Source: Maridesulfovibrio sp.
Lineage (GTDB): Bacteria > Desulfobacterota > Desulfovibrionia > Desulfovibrionales > Desulfovibrionaceae
Assembly: GCF_963666665.1 (NCBI RefSeq)
Contig: NZ_OY762999.1
Span: 47,501 to 111,500 of the forward strand
Reading direction: 5' to 3'
Length of the DNA stretch: 64,000 bases
Shown here: positions 53,723-61,257 of the stretch, piece by piece
Layout of the letters: each line of letters begins with the position of its first letter
Position numbering within the stretch: the stretch's first letter is position 1
Made by a program: the position numbers and the translations under genes
The notes under the pieces: model-generated
Seen by the model: only the letters and a program-made list of their open reading frames with translations
What the model was told of the DNA's origin: nothing
Database searches by the model: none

Positions 53723-55053
53723 TAGATTGTCCCCCGCAGAATTTCAGCAAAGATGCCGATCTGTTCTTCAGTGGTCTTTTCTGTGCAGGCCACCAGCAGT
53801 ACGTTTTCCAGTCCTTCGTAGTAACGTCCCACAGGGAAACCGGGGATGATGCCGCGTTCGGTGAGCTTGTCGATGACTTCGAAAGCGTTAACCGGAAGAG
53901 TTACTGCGAACTCGTTGCCGAAGGGACCCTTAGTAAACATTTCAACACCGTCAATGGCGGTGAGGCGTTCCGCGGCGTAGTGGGCGCGTTCAACTGAAAG
54001 GACAGCTGTGCGGCGCAGACCTTCCTCTCCCAGCAGGCAGAGGTGGATCAGGGTGCGCAGGGCGCAGAGGGCCTGGTTGGAGCAGATGTTGGAAGTCGCT
54101 TTCTGGCGGCGGATGTGCTGCTCACGGGCCTGAATGGTCAGAACGTAACCGGTCTTGCCGTCTTCGTCTTCGGTGCGGCCTGCAATACGTCCGGGCATCT
54201 GGCGGACCAGTTCTTTGGAGCAGGTCATGATACCGAGGTAGGGTCCGCCGAAGGAAAGGGGCTGACCGATGGACTGTCCGTCTGCAACTGCAATGTCAGC
54301 ACCCATCTGTCCGGGAGTCTTCAGCACGGACTGCATGACCGGGTAGGTGGACATGATTGCCAATGCCTTGTGTTCGTGCACTGCTGCAAACATTTCAGTG
54401 AAATCGTTTACTGAACCGAAAAAGTTGGGGTTCTGCACGATTACCGCTGCGGTGTCTTTATCTACTGCTGCGGTGATGGACTTGACGTTGGTGCGGCCAT
54501 GGTTGTGGGGCACGGTGACAAGTTCAATGTTCAGGTTGGTGGTGTAAGAGTCGAGCATAACCCGGTAGATCGGGTTCAGTGCTTCACTTACGATAATTTT
54601 CCTGCGTCTGGTCTTGCGTACAGCCATGAGGCAGGCTTCGTAGAGCGCTGAGCCGCCGTCGTATACAGAGGCGTTGGCGTAATCCATGTCCAGAAGTCTG
54701 GCCATGGCGGTCTGGTATTCGAAGATCGCCTGCAGGGTTCCCTGGGAAGATTCGGGTTGGTAAGGAGTGTAGGCGGTATAGAATTCACTGCGGGAGGAAA
54801 GGGCATCAACCGCTGTGGGAATGAAATGGTCGTAGAAACCTGCTCCGAGGAAGCTGGTCAGGTCCGTGGTGTTCTTTGCGGCCATTTTTTCCAGCTGCTG
54901 CAGAACCGCCATTTCGCTTTTACCTTTGGGCAGGTTAAAGCTTTTGGGGCGCAGTTCGGCCGGAATTTCGGCAAAGAGGTCTTCCACGGAGTTCACGCCG
55001 ATAACATCAAGCATTTCCCGGACTTCTTCCGGGGAATGGGGTACGTAAGGCAT
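53722..55053 (-). CDS. gcvPA: Glycine dehydrogenase (decarboxylating) subunit 1
   Basis: A 443-residue N-terminal half of the P protein, recognised by MPYVPHSPEEVREML, FLGAGFYDHFIPTAVD and YTPYQPESSQGTLQ. The split P protein is common in anaerobes and Gram-positives. It pairs with gcvPB, encoded immediately after. A GGAGGA ribosome site precedes the ATG on the minus strand. Confidence 0.97.
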   Translation of the reverse strand: MPYVPHSPEEVREMLDVIGVNSVEDLFAEIPAELRPKSFNLPKGKSEMAVLQQLEKMAAKNTTDLTSFLGAGFYDHFIPTAVDALSSRSEFYTAYTPYQPESSQGTLQAIFEYQTAMARLLDMDYANASVYDGGSALYEACLMAVRKTRRRKIIVSEALNPIYRVMLDSYTTNLNIELVTVPHNHGRTNVKSITAAVDKDTAAVIVQNPNFFGSVNDFTEMFAAVHEHKALAIMSTYPVMQSVLKTPGQMGADIAVADGQSIGQPLSFGGPYLGIMTCSKELVRQMPGRIAGRTEDEDGKTGYVLTIQAREQHIRRQKATSNICSNQALCALRTLIHLCLLGEEGLRRTAVLSVERAHYAAERLTAIDGVEMFTKGPFGNEFAVTLPVNAFEVIDKLTERGIIPGFPVGRYYEGLENVLLVACTEKTTEEQIGIFAEILRGTI

Positions 55054-55076
55054 TATGTCCTCCGGTATAAAAATAA

Positions 55077-55106
55077 ATCCCCGCTGACTTAAGCGGTCGG
55101 CGGGGA
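55077..55106 (-). other. Hairpin between gcvH and gcvPA
   Basis: On the minus strand TCCCCGC and GCGGGGA form a stem followed by TTTATTTTTA. It may be a partial terminator that lets H protein be made in excess over P protein, or an mRNA stability element. Confidence 0.55.
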
Positions 55107-55141
55107 ATTTTGTGTACTATTAAATAAAGAACGGCTCCTGA

Positions 55142-55522
55142 TTAGTGAGCTTCTTCTTCAGTTACCTTTTCATAAGCTGCGGCATCAAGAAGAGCATCAG
55201 TAGGACCGGTGATTTTTACTTTGATGAGCCAGCCGTCACCGTAAGGGGCTTCGTTGACTTTTTCGGGTGCGTCTTCCAGCGCTTCGTTAACTGCAACTAC
55301 TTCACAATCAACCGGAGCGTAGATTTCGCTGGCTGCTTTAACGGATTCGATGGAACCGAATTCGTCGCCTGCAGCGAAAGTGTCGCCTTCCTGCGGGAGT
55401 TCGACGAAAGTAAGGTCGCCGAGCTGTTCCTGAGCAAAATGGGTGATACCGATAACACCGTTTTCACCATCAACCTTGAGCCATTCGTGAGATTTGGCGT
55501 AAAGAAGTTCCTGCGGAATCAT
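55142..55522 (-). CDS. gcvH: Glycine cleavage system H protein (second copy)
   Basis: A 126-residue H protein. The lipoylated lysine is Lys62 in GSIESVKAASEIYAPV, and EALEDAPEKVNEAPYGDGWL follows. It carries the aminomethyl group between P, T and L proteins. It heads the gcvH-gcvPA-gcvPB-lpd operon with GGAGG before its ATG. The T-protein gene gcvT is not in this cluster or elsewhere in the window. No glycine riboswitch is recognisable upstream. Confidence 0.97.
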   Translation of the reverse strand: MIPQELLYAKSHEWLKVDGENGVIGITHFAQEQLGDLTFVELPQEGDTFAAGDEFGSIESVKAASEIYAPVDCEVVAVNEALEDAPEKVNEAPYGDGWLIKVKITGPTDALLDAAAYEKVTEEEAH

Positions 55523-55533
55523 GGGGCCTCCTT

Positions 55534-55670
55534 TTTATGGATAGACTGAGTTGTTTTGTTGTTAGACCGTGTCTTTATGGATAACTCGCTCCTGATAGCA
55601 TTCCTGCTTAAGAAATAAAAGGCTTCTGCAAGGCTAATTTGCAGAAAAATATTCTGTAAAATTATCCATA
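55534..55670. promoter_or_regulatory. Repeated TATGGATA boxes upstream of gcvH
   Basis: TTTATGGATA occurs at 55534-55543 and 55574-55583, and its inverse TATCCATA at 55663-55670, in the short region between divergent gcvH and the methyltransferase gene. They could be sites of a shared regulator; the spacing is 40 and about 87 bases. Confidence 0.35.
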
Positions 55671-55780
55671 ACTTAAAAATGAATGATTTAATGATTTTGC
55701 AGGGTATGAGTGCGTGTTACGCAAGGTTGTGTTTTGGCGAAAAAAAGCATACGCAGAAGAACAAACAGGAGTGCTTTGCA

Positions 55781-56452
55781 TTGAAAGATTATGTTTCCGG
55801 TGAACGGGACTTGATAGAAGTGAAGACCGCCGGAAGGGTCTGGAAGATTGAGCGCACAGCTGATCTTGAAACCCTCTGGGATGAAATAGGTGAAGACGAA
55901 TTCGGTGATGACGAACGGCTTCCCTACTGGGCGGAACTTTGGCCGGCCAGTGTTTTACTTGGTGAATGGCTTTATCGCAATGCGAATTTGATCAAAGGAC
56001 GCAAGTGCCTCGATCTCGGTTGCGGACTGGGGCTGACAGCCGTTATCGGGCAGTCACTTGGAGCTGATGTTGTGGCTTTTGATTATGAATTGCCACCACT
56101 CTATTTTGCAAAAGATAACGCTGTCTGCAATAACACCTCCCAGCCGCTCTGGCTGCAGATGGACTGGCGGGAACCTGCTCTTGCCGAGAAGTCATTTGAT
56201 TTTATCTGGGGCGGGGATATCCTCTACGAAAAAAGATTTTTTGATCCGTTGGAAAAGTTGTTCCGGCGGGTGCTCAAACCGGGCGGAACCATCTGGATGG
56301 CCGAGCCAAGGCGCGATGTTTCTGTTCCGGTCTGGGAAAAACTTGAATCCTTAGGTTGGAAAACAGCTTTGCCCCTGACTGAAAAGGCGGCCTGTTGTAA
56401 TACTGAAATGACAGTTAATATCCGGGAAGTTGTTCCCGGCAAATCCATATGA
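55781..56452 (+). CDS. Class I SAM-dependent methyltransferase (METTL-like)
   Basis: A 223-residue protein if it starts at TTG 55781, which has CAGGAG 9 bases before it. An ATG at 55679 would add 34 residues that look unconserved. The SAM-binding motif I is CLDLGCGLGLTAVIG, and WGGDILYEK and RVLKPGGTIWMAEP mark later strands. The WAELWPAS segment before motif I is typical of the METTL21/nicotinamide-N-methyltransferase-like group, many of which modify proteins. The substrate is unknown. It is followed 18 bases later by nikR. Confidence 0.82.
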   Translation: MKDYVSGERDLIEVKTAGRVWKIERTADLETLWDEIGEDEFGDDERLPYWAELWPASVLLGEWLYRNANLIKGRKCLDLGCGLGLTAVIGQSLGADVVAFDYELPPLYFAKDNAVCNNTSQPLWLQMDWREPALAEKSFDFIWGGDILYEKRFFDPLEKLFRRVLKPGGTIWMAEPRRDVSVPVWEKLESLGWKTALPLTEKAACCNTEMTVNIREVVPGKSI

Positions 56453-56470
56453 TTTTTACGGAGGTTTGAA

Positions 56471-56890
56471 ATGGGTAAAACTATACGTTTCGGGGTTTCC
56501 CTTGATTCCGATCTTCTTGAGAAATTTGATAAGCTTTGTGACGAGAAAAGTTATCAGACCCGTTCCGAGGCTATTCGTGACCTGATCCGCAACATGCTTG
56601 TGGAAAAGGAATGGGATGAGGCTGAAGGTCAAATGGCCGGAACCCTTTCTCTCGTTTACGATCACCACCAGAGCGGTCTTTCCCAGCGGCTCACCGAACT
56701 GCAGCATGACAGTCATGACCTGATCATGTCCACCCTGCATGTGCACCTTGACCACGACAACTGCCTTGAAGTCATGGTTCTCAAAGGAGACGGCAAGCAG
56801 ATCAAGGAACTGGCTCACCGTCTTATTTCTACCAAAGGCGTAAAGCACGGAAAGCTCGGCCTGACCACTACCGGTGAGGAACTCGTTTAA
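56471..56890 (+). CDS. nikR: Nickel-responsive transcriptional regulator NikR
   Basis: A 139-residue NikR. The N-terminal ribbon-helix-helix starts TIRFGVSLDSDLLEKFD. The C-terminal ACT-like domain keeps the four nickel ligands at the E. coli spacing: His79, His90, His92 and Cys98. With nickel bound, it represses uptake genes. No nickel transporter adjoins it; it stands between a methyltransferase gene and folE2. GGAGG precedes the ATG. Confidence 0.95.
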   Translation: MGKTIRFGVSLDSDLLEKFDKLCDEKSYQTRSEAIRDLIRNMLVEKEWDEAEGQMAGTLSLVYDHHQSGLSQRLTELQHDSHDLIMSTLHVHLDHDNCLEVMVLKGDGKQIKELAHRLISTKGVKHGKLGLTTTGEELV

Positions 56891-56891
56891 A

Positions 56892-57662
56892 ATGGAAGAT
56901 GTACAGAACAGTCCCGCGAAAGTGGCTATGTCCATCGACAGGGTCGGTGTGCGGGATTTGACTCTCCCCCTTGTGGTGCGTGACCGTGAATCCGGAAGCC
57001 AGAGCACCATGGCTAAAGTTGCTTTATCCGTTGATCTGCCCGCGCATTTCAAGGGCACCCACATGAGCCGTTTTGTAGAAGCGCTCGAAGATTGGTCCGA
57101 AGAGTTGGACTATCATAGCTTTTACAATCTGCTCAGTGATATCCTGCGCCGCCTTGAAGCTGAACGTGCTCATGCAGAACTCAGTTTTCCCTACTGCCTG
57201 CAAAAAAAATCCCCGGTCAGCGGTCGTAAGGGAATCATGAGTTATGAATGCACAGTTGAAGGGGAAATGGTCGGTGATAATCTGGAATTCACCCTCGGGG
57301 TGAAAGTTCCGGTTATGACTGTCTGTCCCTGTTCCAAGGCCATCAGCGATGAAGGAGCTCACAGCCAGAGGGCAGTGGTCCACATCAGGACAAAATCCAA
57401 GGGTTTTGTCTGGATTGAGGATCTGGTGGAGATTGCAGAAGCTTCCGGGTCGTGTGAAGTGTTCTCGTTGCTTAAGCGTGAGGACGAAAAACACGTAACT
57501 GAAAAAAGTTTTTCAAATCCAACCTTCGTTGAAGATGTGGTTCGCAATGCCGCTATGGGGCTGGAAAAACATCCTAAAATTCATTGGTATCAAGTAGATG
57601 TGGAAAGCTTTGAGTCAATTCACAATCATTGTGCCTTTGCAAGTATTGCCAAACCTGAATAA
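56892..57662 (+). CDS. folE2: GTP cyclohydrolase FolE2 (type IB)
   Basis: A 256-residue GTP cyclohydrolase IB read from ATG 56892, whose ribosome site GAGGAAC lies in the end of nikR. The metal-site region VMTVCPCSKAISDEGAHSQR (Cys147, His157) and the FolE2-specific C-terminus ESFESIHNHCAFA are present. It makes dihydroneopterin triphosphate for folate or queuosine synthesis, and can use manganese or other metals when zinc is short. The one-base gap after nikR makes co-transcription with a metal regulator almost certain. Confidence 0.95.
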   Translation: MEDVQNSPAKVAMSIDRVGVRDLTLPLVVRDRESGSQSTMAKVALSVDLPAHFKGTHMSRFVEALEDWSEELDYHSFYNLLSDILRRLEAERAHAELSFPYCLQKKSPVSGRKGIMSYECTVEGEMVGDNLEFTLGVKVPVMTVCPCSKAISDEGAHSQRAVVHIRTKSKGFVWIEDLVEIAEASGSCEVFSLLKREDEKHVTEKSFSNPTFVEDVVRNAAMGLEKHPKIHWYQVDVESFESIHNHCAFASIAKPE

Positions 57663-57722
57663 GTGCTTACTATTATATTGAGGAGGCAGAGGGGATTATT
57701 CCTCACCTGATCTCCGCAGACA

Positions 57723-57760
57723 GCCGCAGTTGCTTACCGAAAGGATAGAGCGATTGCGGC
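57723..57760. other. Strong GNRA-capped hairpin downstream of folE2
   Basis: An 11-bp stem GCCGCAGTTGC (57723-57733) / GCGATTGCGGC (57750-57760), with two G-T pairs on the plus strand, is capped by a CC-GAAA-GG inner loop (57737-57744). It lies between the folE2 stop and the terminator at 57774. It may be a 3'-UTR element or part of a small RNA. Confidence 0.45.
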
Positions 57761-57773
57761 GACACTTTGGAAT

Positions 57774-57814
57774 AAAAAAACTCCCGCCGGATTTTCCGGC
57801 GGGAGTTTTTTTTA
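57774..57814. terminator. Bidirectional terminator between folE2 and the rhodanese gene
   Basis: A7 then CTCCCGCCGG, loop, CCGGCGGGAG then T9; the stem is 57780-57790 with 57796-57806. Confidence 0.9.
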
Positions 57815-57833
57815 TTGTTATGTCGAGCTGTTC

Positions 57834-58268
57834 TTAATTGGATTCAACAGCATAAGGCCAGCCGTCCTGACCGTTGGTGAGGATGAACAAGCGGTAGGGA
57901 GCTATGCCCTGTTTGGCGAGATAGTCGACTGTTCTTTCAGCTCCGCCTTTTCCGCGCGGGCAGATGACAACTACGGGTTTTGTTGAGCTCTTGAGGCCGT
58001 TCAGGGCAGCATTGAGTTTTTCTGTGTCGGCTACGGTTTTAACCGGGTAAGCGCCGGTTTCGATTGCGCCTTTGATGTGGTGGGATTTAAATTCGTCAGT
58101 CACCTGAATATCCACAATGGCAACATCAGCCTTAGTGTCGACTGCATTCTGCAGGGCAGCAGGGCTCATGTAATTGTAGCTGTCCTTCATGGCGAAAGCA
58201 TTTCCTGCAACGCAAAGAAGCAGGGCTGCCAATCCGAGCATTAACATCATTTTCTTGCTAAAAGTCAT
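57834..58268 (-). CDS. Periplasmic rhodanese-like protein
   Basis: A 144-residue protein read from the ATG at 58268, which has GGAGGAG before it on the minus strand. A signal peptide ends near AFA (residue 26). The rhodanese domain has VAIVDIQVTDEFKSHHIKGA and the active loop VVICPRGKGGAERT with Cys103. Rhodaneses move sulfane sulfur from donors such as thiosulfate or polysulfide, plausible for periplasmic sulfur handling in a sulfate reducer; the donor is not known. Confidence 0.88.
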   Translation of the reverse strand: MTFSKKMMLMLGLAALLLCVAGNAFAMKDSYNYMSPAALQNAVDTKADVAIVDIQVTDEFKSHHIKGAIETGAYPVKTVADTEKLNAALNGLKSSTKPVVVICPRGKGGAERTVDYLAKQGIAPYRLFILTNGQDGWPYAVESN

Positions 58269-58401
58269 TTGTTTCTCCTCCTGATAATGATTTAGAGACA
58301 ACCATTAAGCTCAGGCAGGAGAGTTCGTCGAATATTTAAAACTGATAGTTGTTCTGAAATGGTATTCTGCTTCTCTATAGGATGTGGCTAAGGTCAGAAT
58401 T

Positions 58402-58851
58402 TTATTCTTCTTCAAAAAGTCTGCGCAATTCATCAACCCTTTTTTTGTTCACTCCGAAATCGGAATAGCCGAGTCGTGCTGCGGAGCGGACATCAATTTT
58501 TCCTTCCGCTTCATCGTAGATGCATTCAAGGTCGTCCACAAAACGGAACCATCTGCTCCTGAACTCAGCATGCAGATATGGTCCGCTGCGGGAAGTTATT
58601 TTGCCGCCCATCTTCTTGATACAAGACCTTAATTTTTTCATTACTTGTTCATTGCTGCCGCTGGCTTTGAATGCTTGGGCAGAATGTCCTTTGCCTGTTT
58701 CCTGTGTGGAAACGCAGTTGGGGCTGCTCGGACATGGGGTAAGTTTGCCGCCGTTGATTCCCAGATTGTCCGGGGGCGAAGAGAAATGGGCAGCGGTAAA
58801 AAGGGCAGCAACACTGATGATGACAATGAGTGTGGTTAGTTTGTAAATCAT
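58402..58851 (-). CDS. DUF1499 protein with N-terminal membrane segment
   Basis: A 149-residue protein if read from MIYKLTTLI at 58851; the frame is open to 58902 and no ribosome site decides. An N-terminal signal or anchor (about 3-22) is followed by a DUF1499 domain: CPSSPNCVST near the start, then YLHAEFRSRWFRFVDDLEC and IDVRSAARLGYSDFG. The domain is widespread and uncharacterised. It lies downstream of the Rrf2-type gene on the same strand. Confidence 0.8.
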   Translation of the reverse strand: MIYKLTTLIVIISVAALFTAAHFSSPPDNLGINGGKLTPCPSSPNCVSTQETGKGHSAQAFKASGSNEQVMKKLRSCIKKMGGKITSRSGPYLHAEFRSRWFRFVDDLECIYDEAEGKIDVRSAARLGYSDFGVNKKRVDELRRLFEEE

Positions 58852-58925
58852 GTGTTCGAATGTAGAATATTTTTTTGCGTATCTGCAAGGAAAATTCATC
58901 AACTATATGCAAAGAAAGGTTTTTA

Positions 58926-58966
58926 TCAAAAAAATACCCCTGAACCGAAGGAGACGGGTCAGGGGT
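58926..58966 (-). terminator. Terminator of the Rrf2-type regulator gene
   Basis: On the minus strand ACCCCTGA / TCAGGGGT (plus 58936-58943 and 58959-58966) is followed by a T7 run. Confidence 0.75.
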
Positions 58967-58988
58967 GGAAAATTAAAGTTAGTAGTTT

Positions 58989-59420
58989 CTAGAACGGGTT
59001 GGTCTTAATGCAGAAAGAACCTTCTTTAAGCAGGTCGGCAATGGATATTTCATCCAAGGCTGCATACATGGCCTTACTCGCTTTGATCCAGACCTCGCGG
59101 GTAGGACAGTTGTCAATGCGTTTGCAGAGATCATCATTGTCCAGACATTCAACAAGCCCGGCATCCCCTTCAAGGCTTCTAACTACTGCACCGACAGTAA
59201 TATCTTCCGGGGCCATTGCCAATGTATGTCCACCGCCGGGCCCGCGCTTGCTGGCAATAAATCCGGCCTTTTTTAATTCGCGGATCAGCTTTTCAAGGTA
59301 TTTTGTTGAAAGTCCCTGACGGCTGGCAATGTCACTAATACGGACCGGGCCTGCAGTGCAGTGCGTGGCGATGTCCAGTATCATTCGGGTTCCGTATCTG
59401 CTTCTAGTTGTCAGTCTCAT
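58989..59420 (-). CDS. Rrf2 family regulator (IscR-like)
   Basis: A 143-residue protein read from ATG 59420 (AAAGGAA before it). The winged helix (MRLTTRSRYGTRMILDIA ... LSTKYLEKLIRELKKAGFI) is followed by RGPGGGHTLA and three cysteines, Cys92, Cys99 and Cys105. Their spacing is close to the IscR [2Fe-2S] site (92, 98, 104). It probably controls iron-sulfur or stress genes by cluster occupancy. No isc/suf genes are adjacent, and the extra residue between the first two Cys is unusual. Confidence 0.9.
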   Translation of the reverse strand: MRLTTRSRYGTRMILDIATHCTAGPVRISDIASRQGLSTKYLEKLIRELKKAGFIASKRGPGGGHTLAMAPEDITVGAVVRSLEGDAGLVECLDNDDLCKRIDNCPTREVWIKASKAMYAALDEISIADLLKEGSFCIKTNPF

Positions 59421-59614
59421 GAAATTTCCTTTTGGTTTACTAACCCATGTAGAAAAGTAATTGCTCTGGGTCAAGAGGGATCGCTTTAACTGAAACCGAT
59501 TATTTGATTTGTGTGCTGTAAGTGTTTGATTAAATATGTTTTTTATTGAATTTGAAAAAAAATAATTAAAGGTTGCTATTTTGAAATTCTATGGATAAAA
59601 GCGTATATTGGCAT

Positions 59615-59640
59615 GCCTGCGCGGGTTGCGCAAAGCAGGC
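59615..59640 (+). other. Hairpin in the leader of the FAD-dependent protein gene
   Basis: GCCTGC (59615-59620) pairs with GCAGGC (59635-59640) over a G/C-rich loop, 27 bases before the ATG at 59667. It could affect translation or mRNA stability. Confidence 0.4.
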
Positions 59641-59666
59641 GAAAAAGACCAATACTGGAGAATATT

Positions 59667-61073
59667 ATGAGCCCGAAAGATAACGGGAAGAAAGAGTTTG
59701 ATGTAATTATTGTCGGCGGTGGTCCTGCAGGACTTTTCGCAGCTTATTACCTTGGCGAGAATACCGACCTTGATGTTCTGGTCATCGAAAAGGGGAAGGC
59801 TTCCCTTAAACGACATTGTCCCATAACCGGGGATCAGGAATGCATTAAATGCAAACCCTGCAACATCCTTTCCGGTGTGGGTGGGGCTGGCCTTTTTTCC
59901 GACGGCAAGCTCAACTATATTCACAAGCTTGGCAAGACCGACCTTACCCAGTTTATGTCGGTTTCCGCGGCGAAAACCCTCATTGATGAAACCGAAGAAA
60001 TTTTCAACCGCTTCAACATGGACGGTCAGGTTTACCCCACCAACATGGATGAAGCCAAGAATATTCGCAAAGACGCTCTCAAGCATGGTATCGATCTCCT
60101 GCTGATCAAACAGAAGCACCTTGGCAGTGACAACCTGCCCGGACACATTGCCGGAATGGCTGACTACTGTATGAGCAAGGGTGTGACTTTCCGTACCGGT
60201 GAGCATGTTGAAGACATTCTCATTGAAAACGGAGAACTTGCAGGTGTTGTGACCAAGAAAGGCGAATACAGAGCCAAGAACGTTATTCTTGCTCCGGGCC
60301 GTGTAGGGTCCGAATGGATGGGCAGTGTCGCCAAGAAACATGATCTCGCCATCACCCAGCGCGGTATCGAGGTCGGTGTGCGTGTGGAAGTACATGGCGA
60401 TATCATGCGTGATCTCTGTTCCGTGATCTACGACCCTACTTTCTTTATCCGCACCAACACCTACGATGATCAGGTCCGTACTTTCTGTACCAACCAGGGC
60501 GGATTTGTTGCCCTTGAAAACTATCAGGATTTTGTCTGCGTAAACGGGCATGCCTACATGGACAAAAAGTCCGAGAACACCAACTTCGCCTTCCTGTCCA
60601 AGGTTGTGCTTGAAGAGCCCGTTACCGATAACCAGGCTTATGGTGAATCAATCGGCAAGCTCGCCACCATCATCGGAGGCGGCAAACCCATCCTTCAGCG
60701 TTTCGGTGACCTCAAGCGCGGTCGTCGTTCCACATGGAACCGGGTACGCAACAGCTTTGTCGAGCCGACCATGAAGAATGTTACCTGCGGTGATATCGCC
60801 ATGGCTCTGCCTGAGCGTATTGTGCGTAACCTCATCGAAGGTCTCGAGAAGCTCAACGATGTTGTGCCCGGTGTTGCCAACGAGGAAACTCTGCTTTACG
60901 CACCGGAAATCAAGTTCTTCTCCACTCAGGTGGAAACCAGCGATCAGCTTGAAACTGCTCTGGAGGGTCTCTTCGTAGCCGGTGACGGTCCGGGTGTGGC
61001 TGGAAACATTGTTTCCGCTGCCGCTACCGGAATTCTTCCTGCTAAAGAGATTGCCAGAAGGGCTAATAAATAA
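59667..61073 (+). CDS. FAD-dependent oxidoreductase (COG2509-like)
   Basis: A 468-residue flavoprotein read from ATG 59667 (GGAG before it; an upstream ATG at 59613 lacks one). The FAD motif VIIVGGGPAGLFAA is at 13-26. A four-cysteine group, Cys51, Cys59, Cys62 and Cys65 (RHCPITGDQECIKCKPCN), precedes GVGGAGLFSDGKLN. The C-terminal FAD contact is GLFVAGDGPGVAGNI. This matches the group annotated as uncharacterised FAD-utilising dehydrogenases, whose substrate is unknown; the Cys group could hold a metal or Fe-S cluster. It is a single-gene unit. Confidence 0.85.
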   Translation: MSPKDNGKKEFDVIIVGGGPAGLFAAYYLGENTDLDVLVIEKGKASLKRHCPITGDQECIKCKPCNILSGVGGAGLFSDGKLNYIHKLGKTDLTQFMSVSAAKTLIDETEEIFNRFNMDGQVYPTNMDEAKNIRKDALKHGIDLLLIKQKHLGSDNLPGHIAGMADYCMSKGVTFRTGEHVEDILIENGELAGVVTKKGEYRAKNVILAPGRVGSEWMGSVAKKHDLAITQRGIEVGVRVEVHGDIMRDLCSVIYDPTFFIRTNTYDDQVRTFCTNQGGFVALENYQDFVCVNGHAYMDKKSENTNFAFLSKVVLEEPVTDNQAYGESIGKLATIIGGGKPILQRFGDLKRGRRSTWNRVRNSFVEPTMKNVTCGDIAMALPERIVRNLIEGLEKLNDVVPGVANEETLLYAPEIKFFSTQVETSDQLETALEGLFVAGDGPGVAGNIVSAAATGILPAKEIARRANK

Positions 61074-61257
61074 AGATACGCTACGCGTTTATTTTATGAA
61101 AGAATGGGAGATACTGACTTTGGTCGGTATCTCCCTTTTTTGTTTTTACTCCGGTTGTTTTGAAGTTGTGGTGACATTGCTACGGAGAGTATGGTAACGG
61201 CTTGTATTATTTGTTACTGTTTCTCAGCTATAATTACCCAACTTTAAGAAGGTGAGT

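Noticed and set aside
52508..53725. A 405-codon plus-strand frame opposite gcvPB, and similar frames opposite lpd and gcvPA
   Set aside because: Antisense shadows of well-conserved genes; no recognisable domains.
55523..55680. Glycine riboswitch before gcvH
   Set aside because: None of the conserved glycine-aptamer segments could be recognised in this short region.
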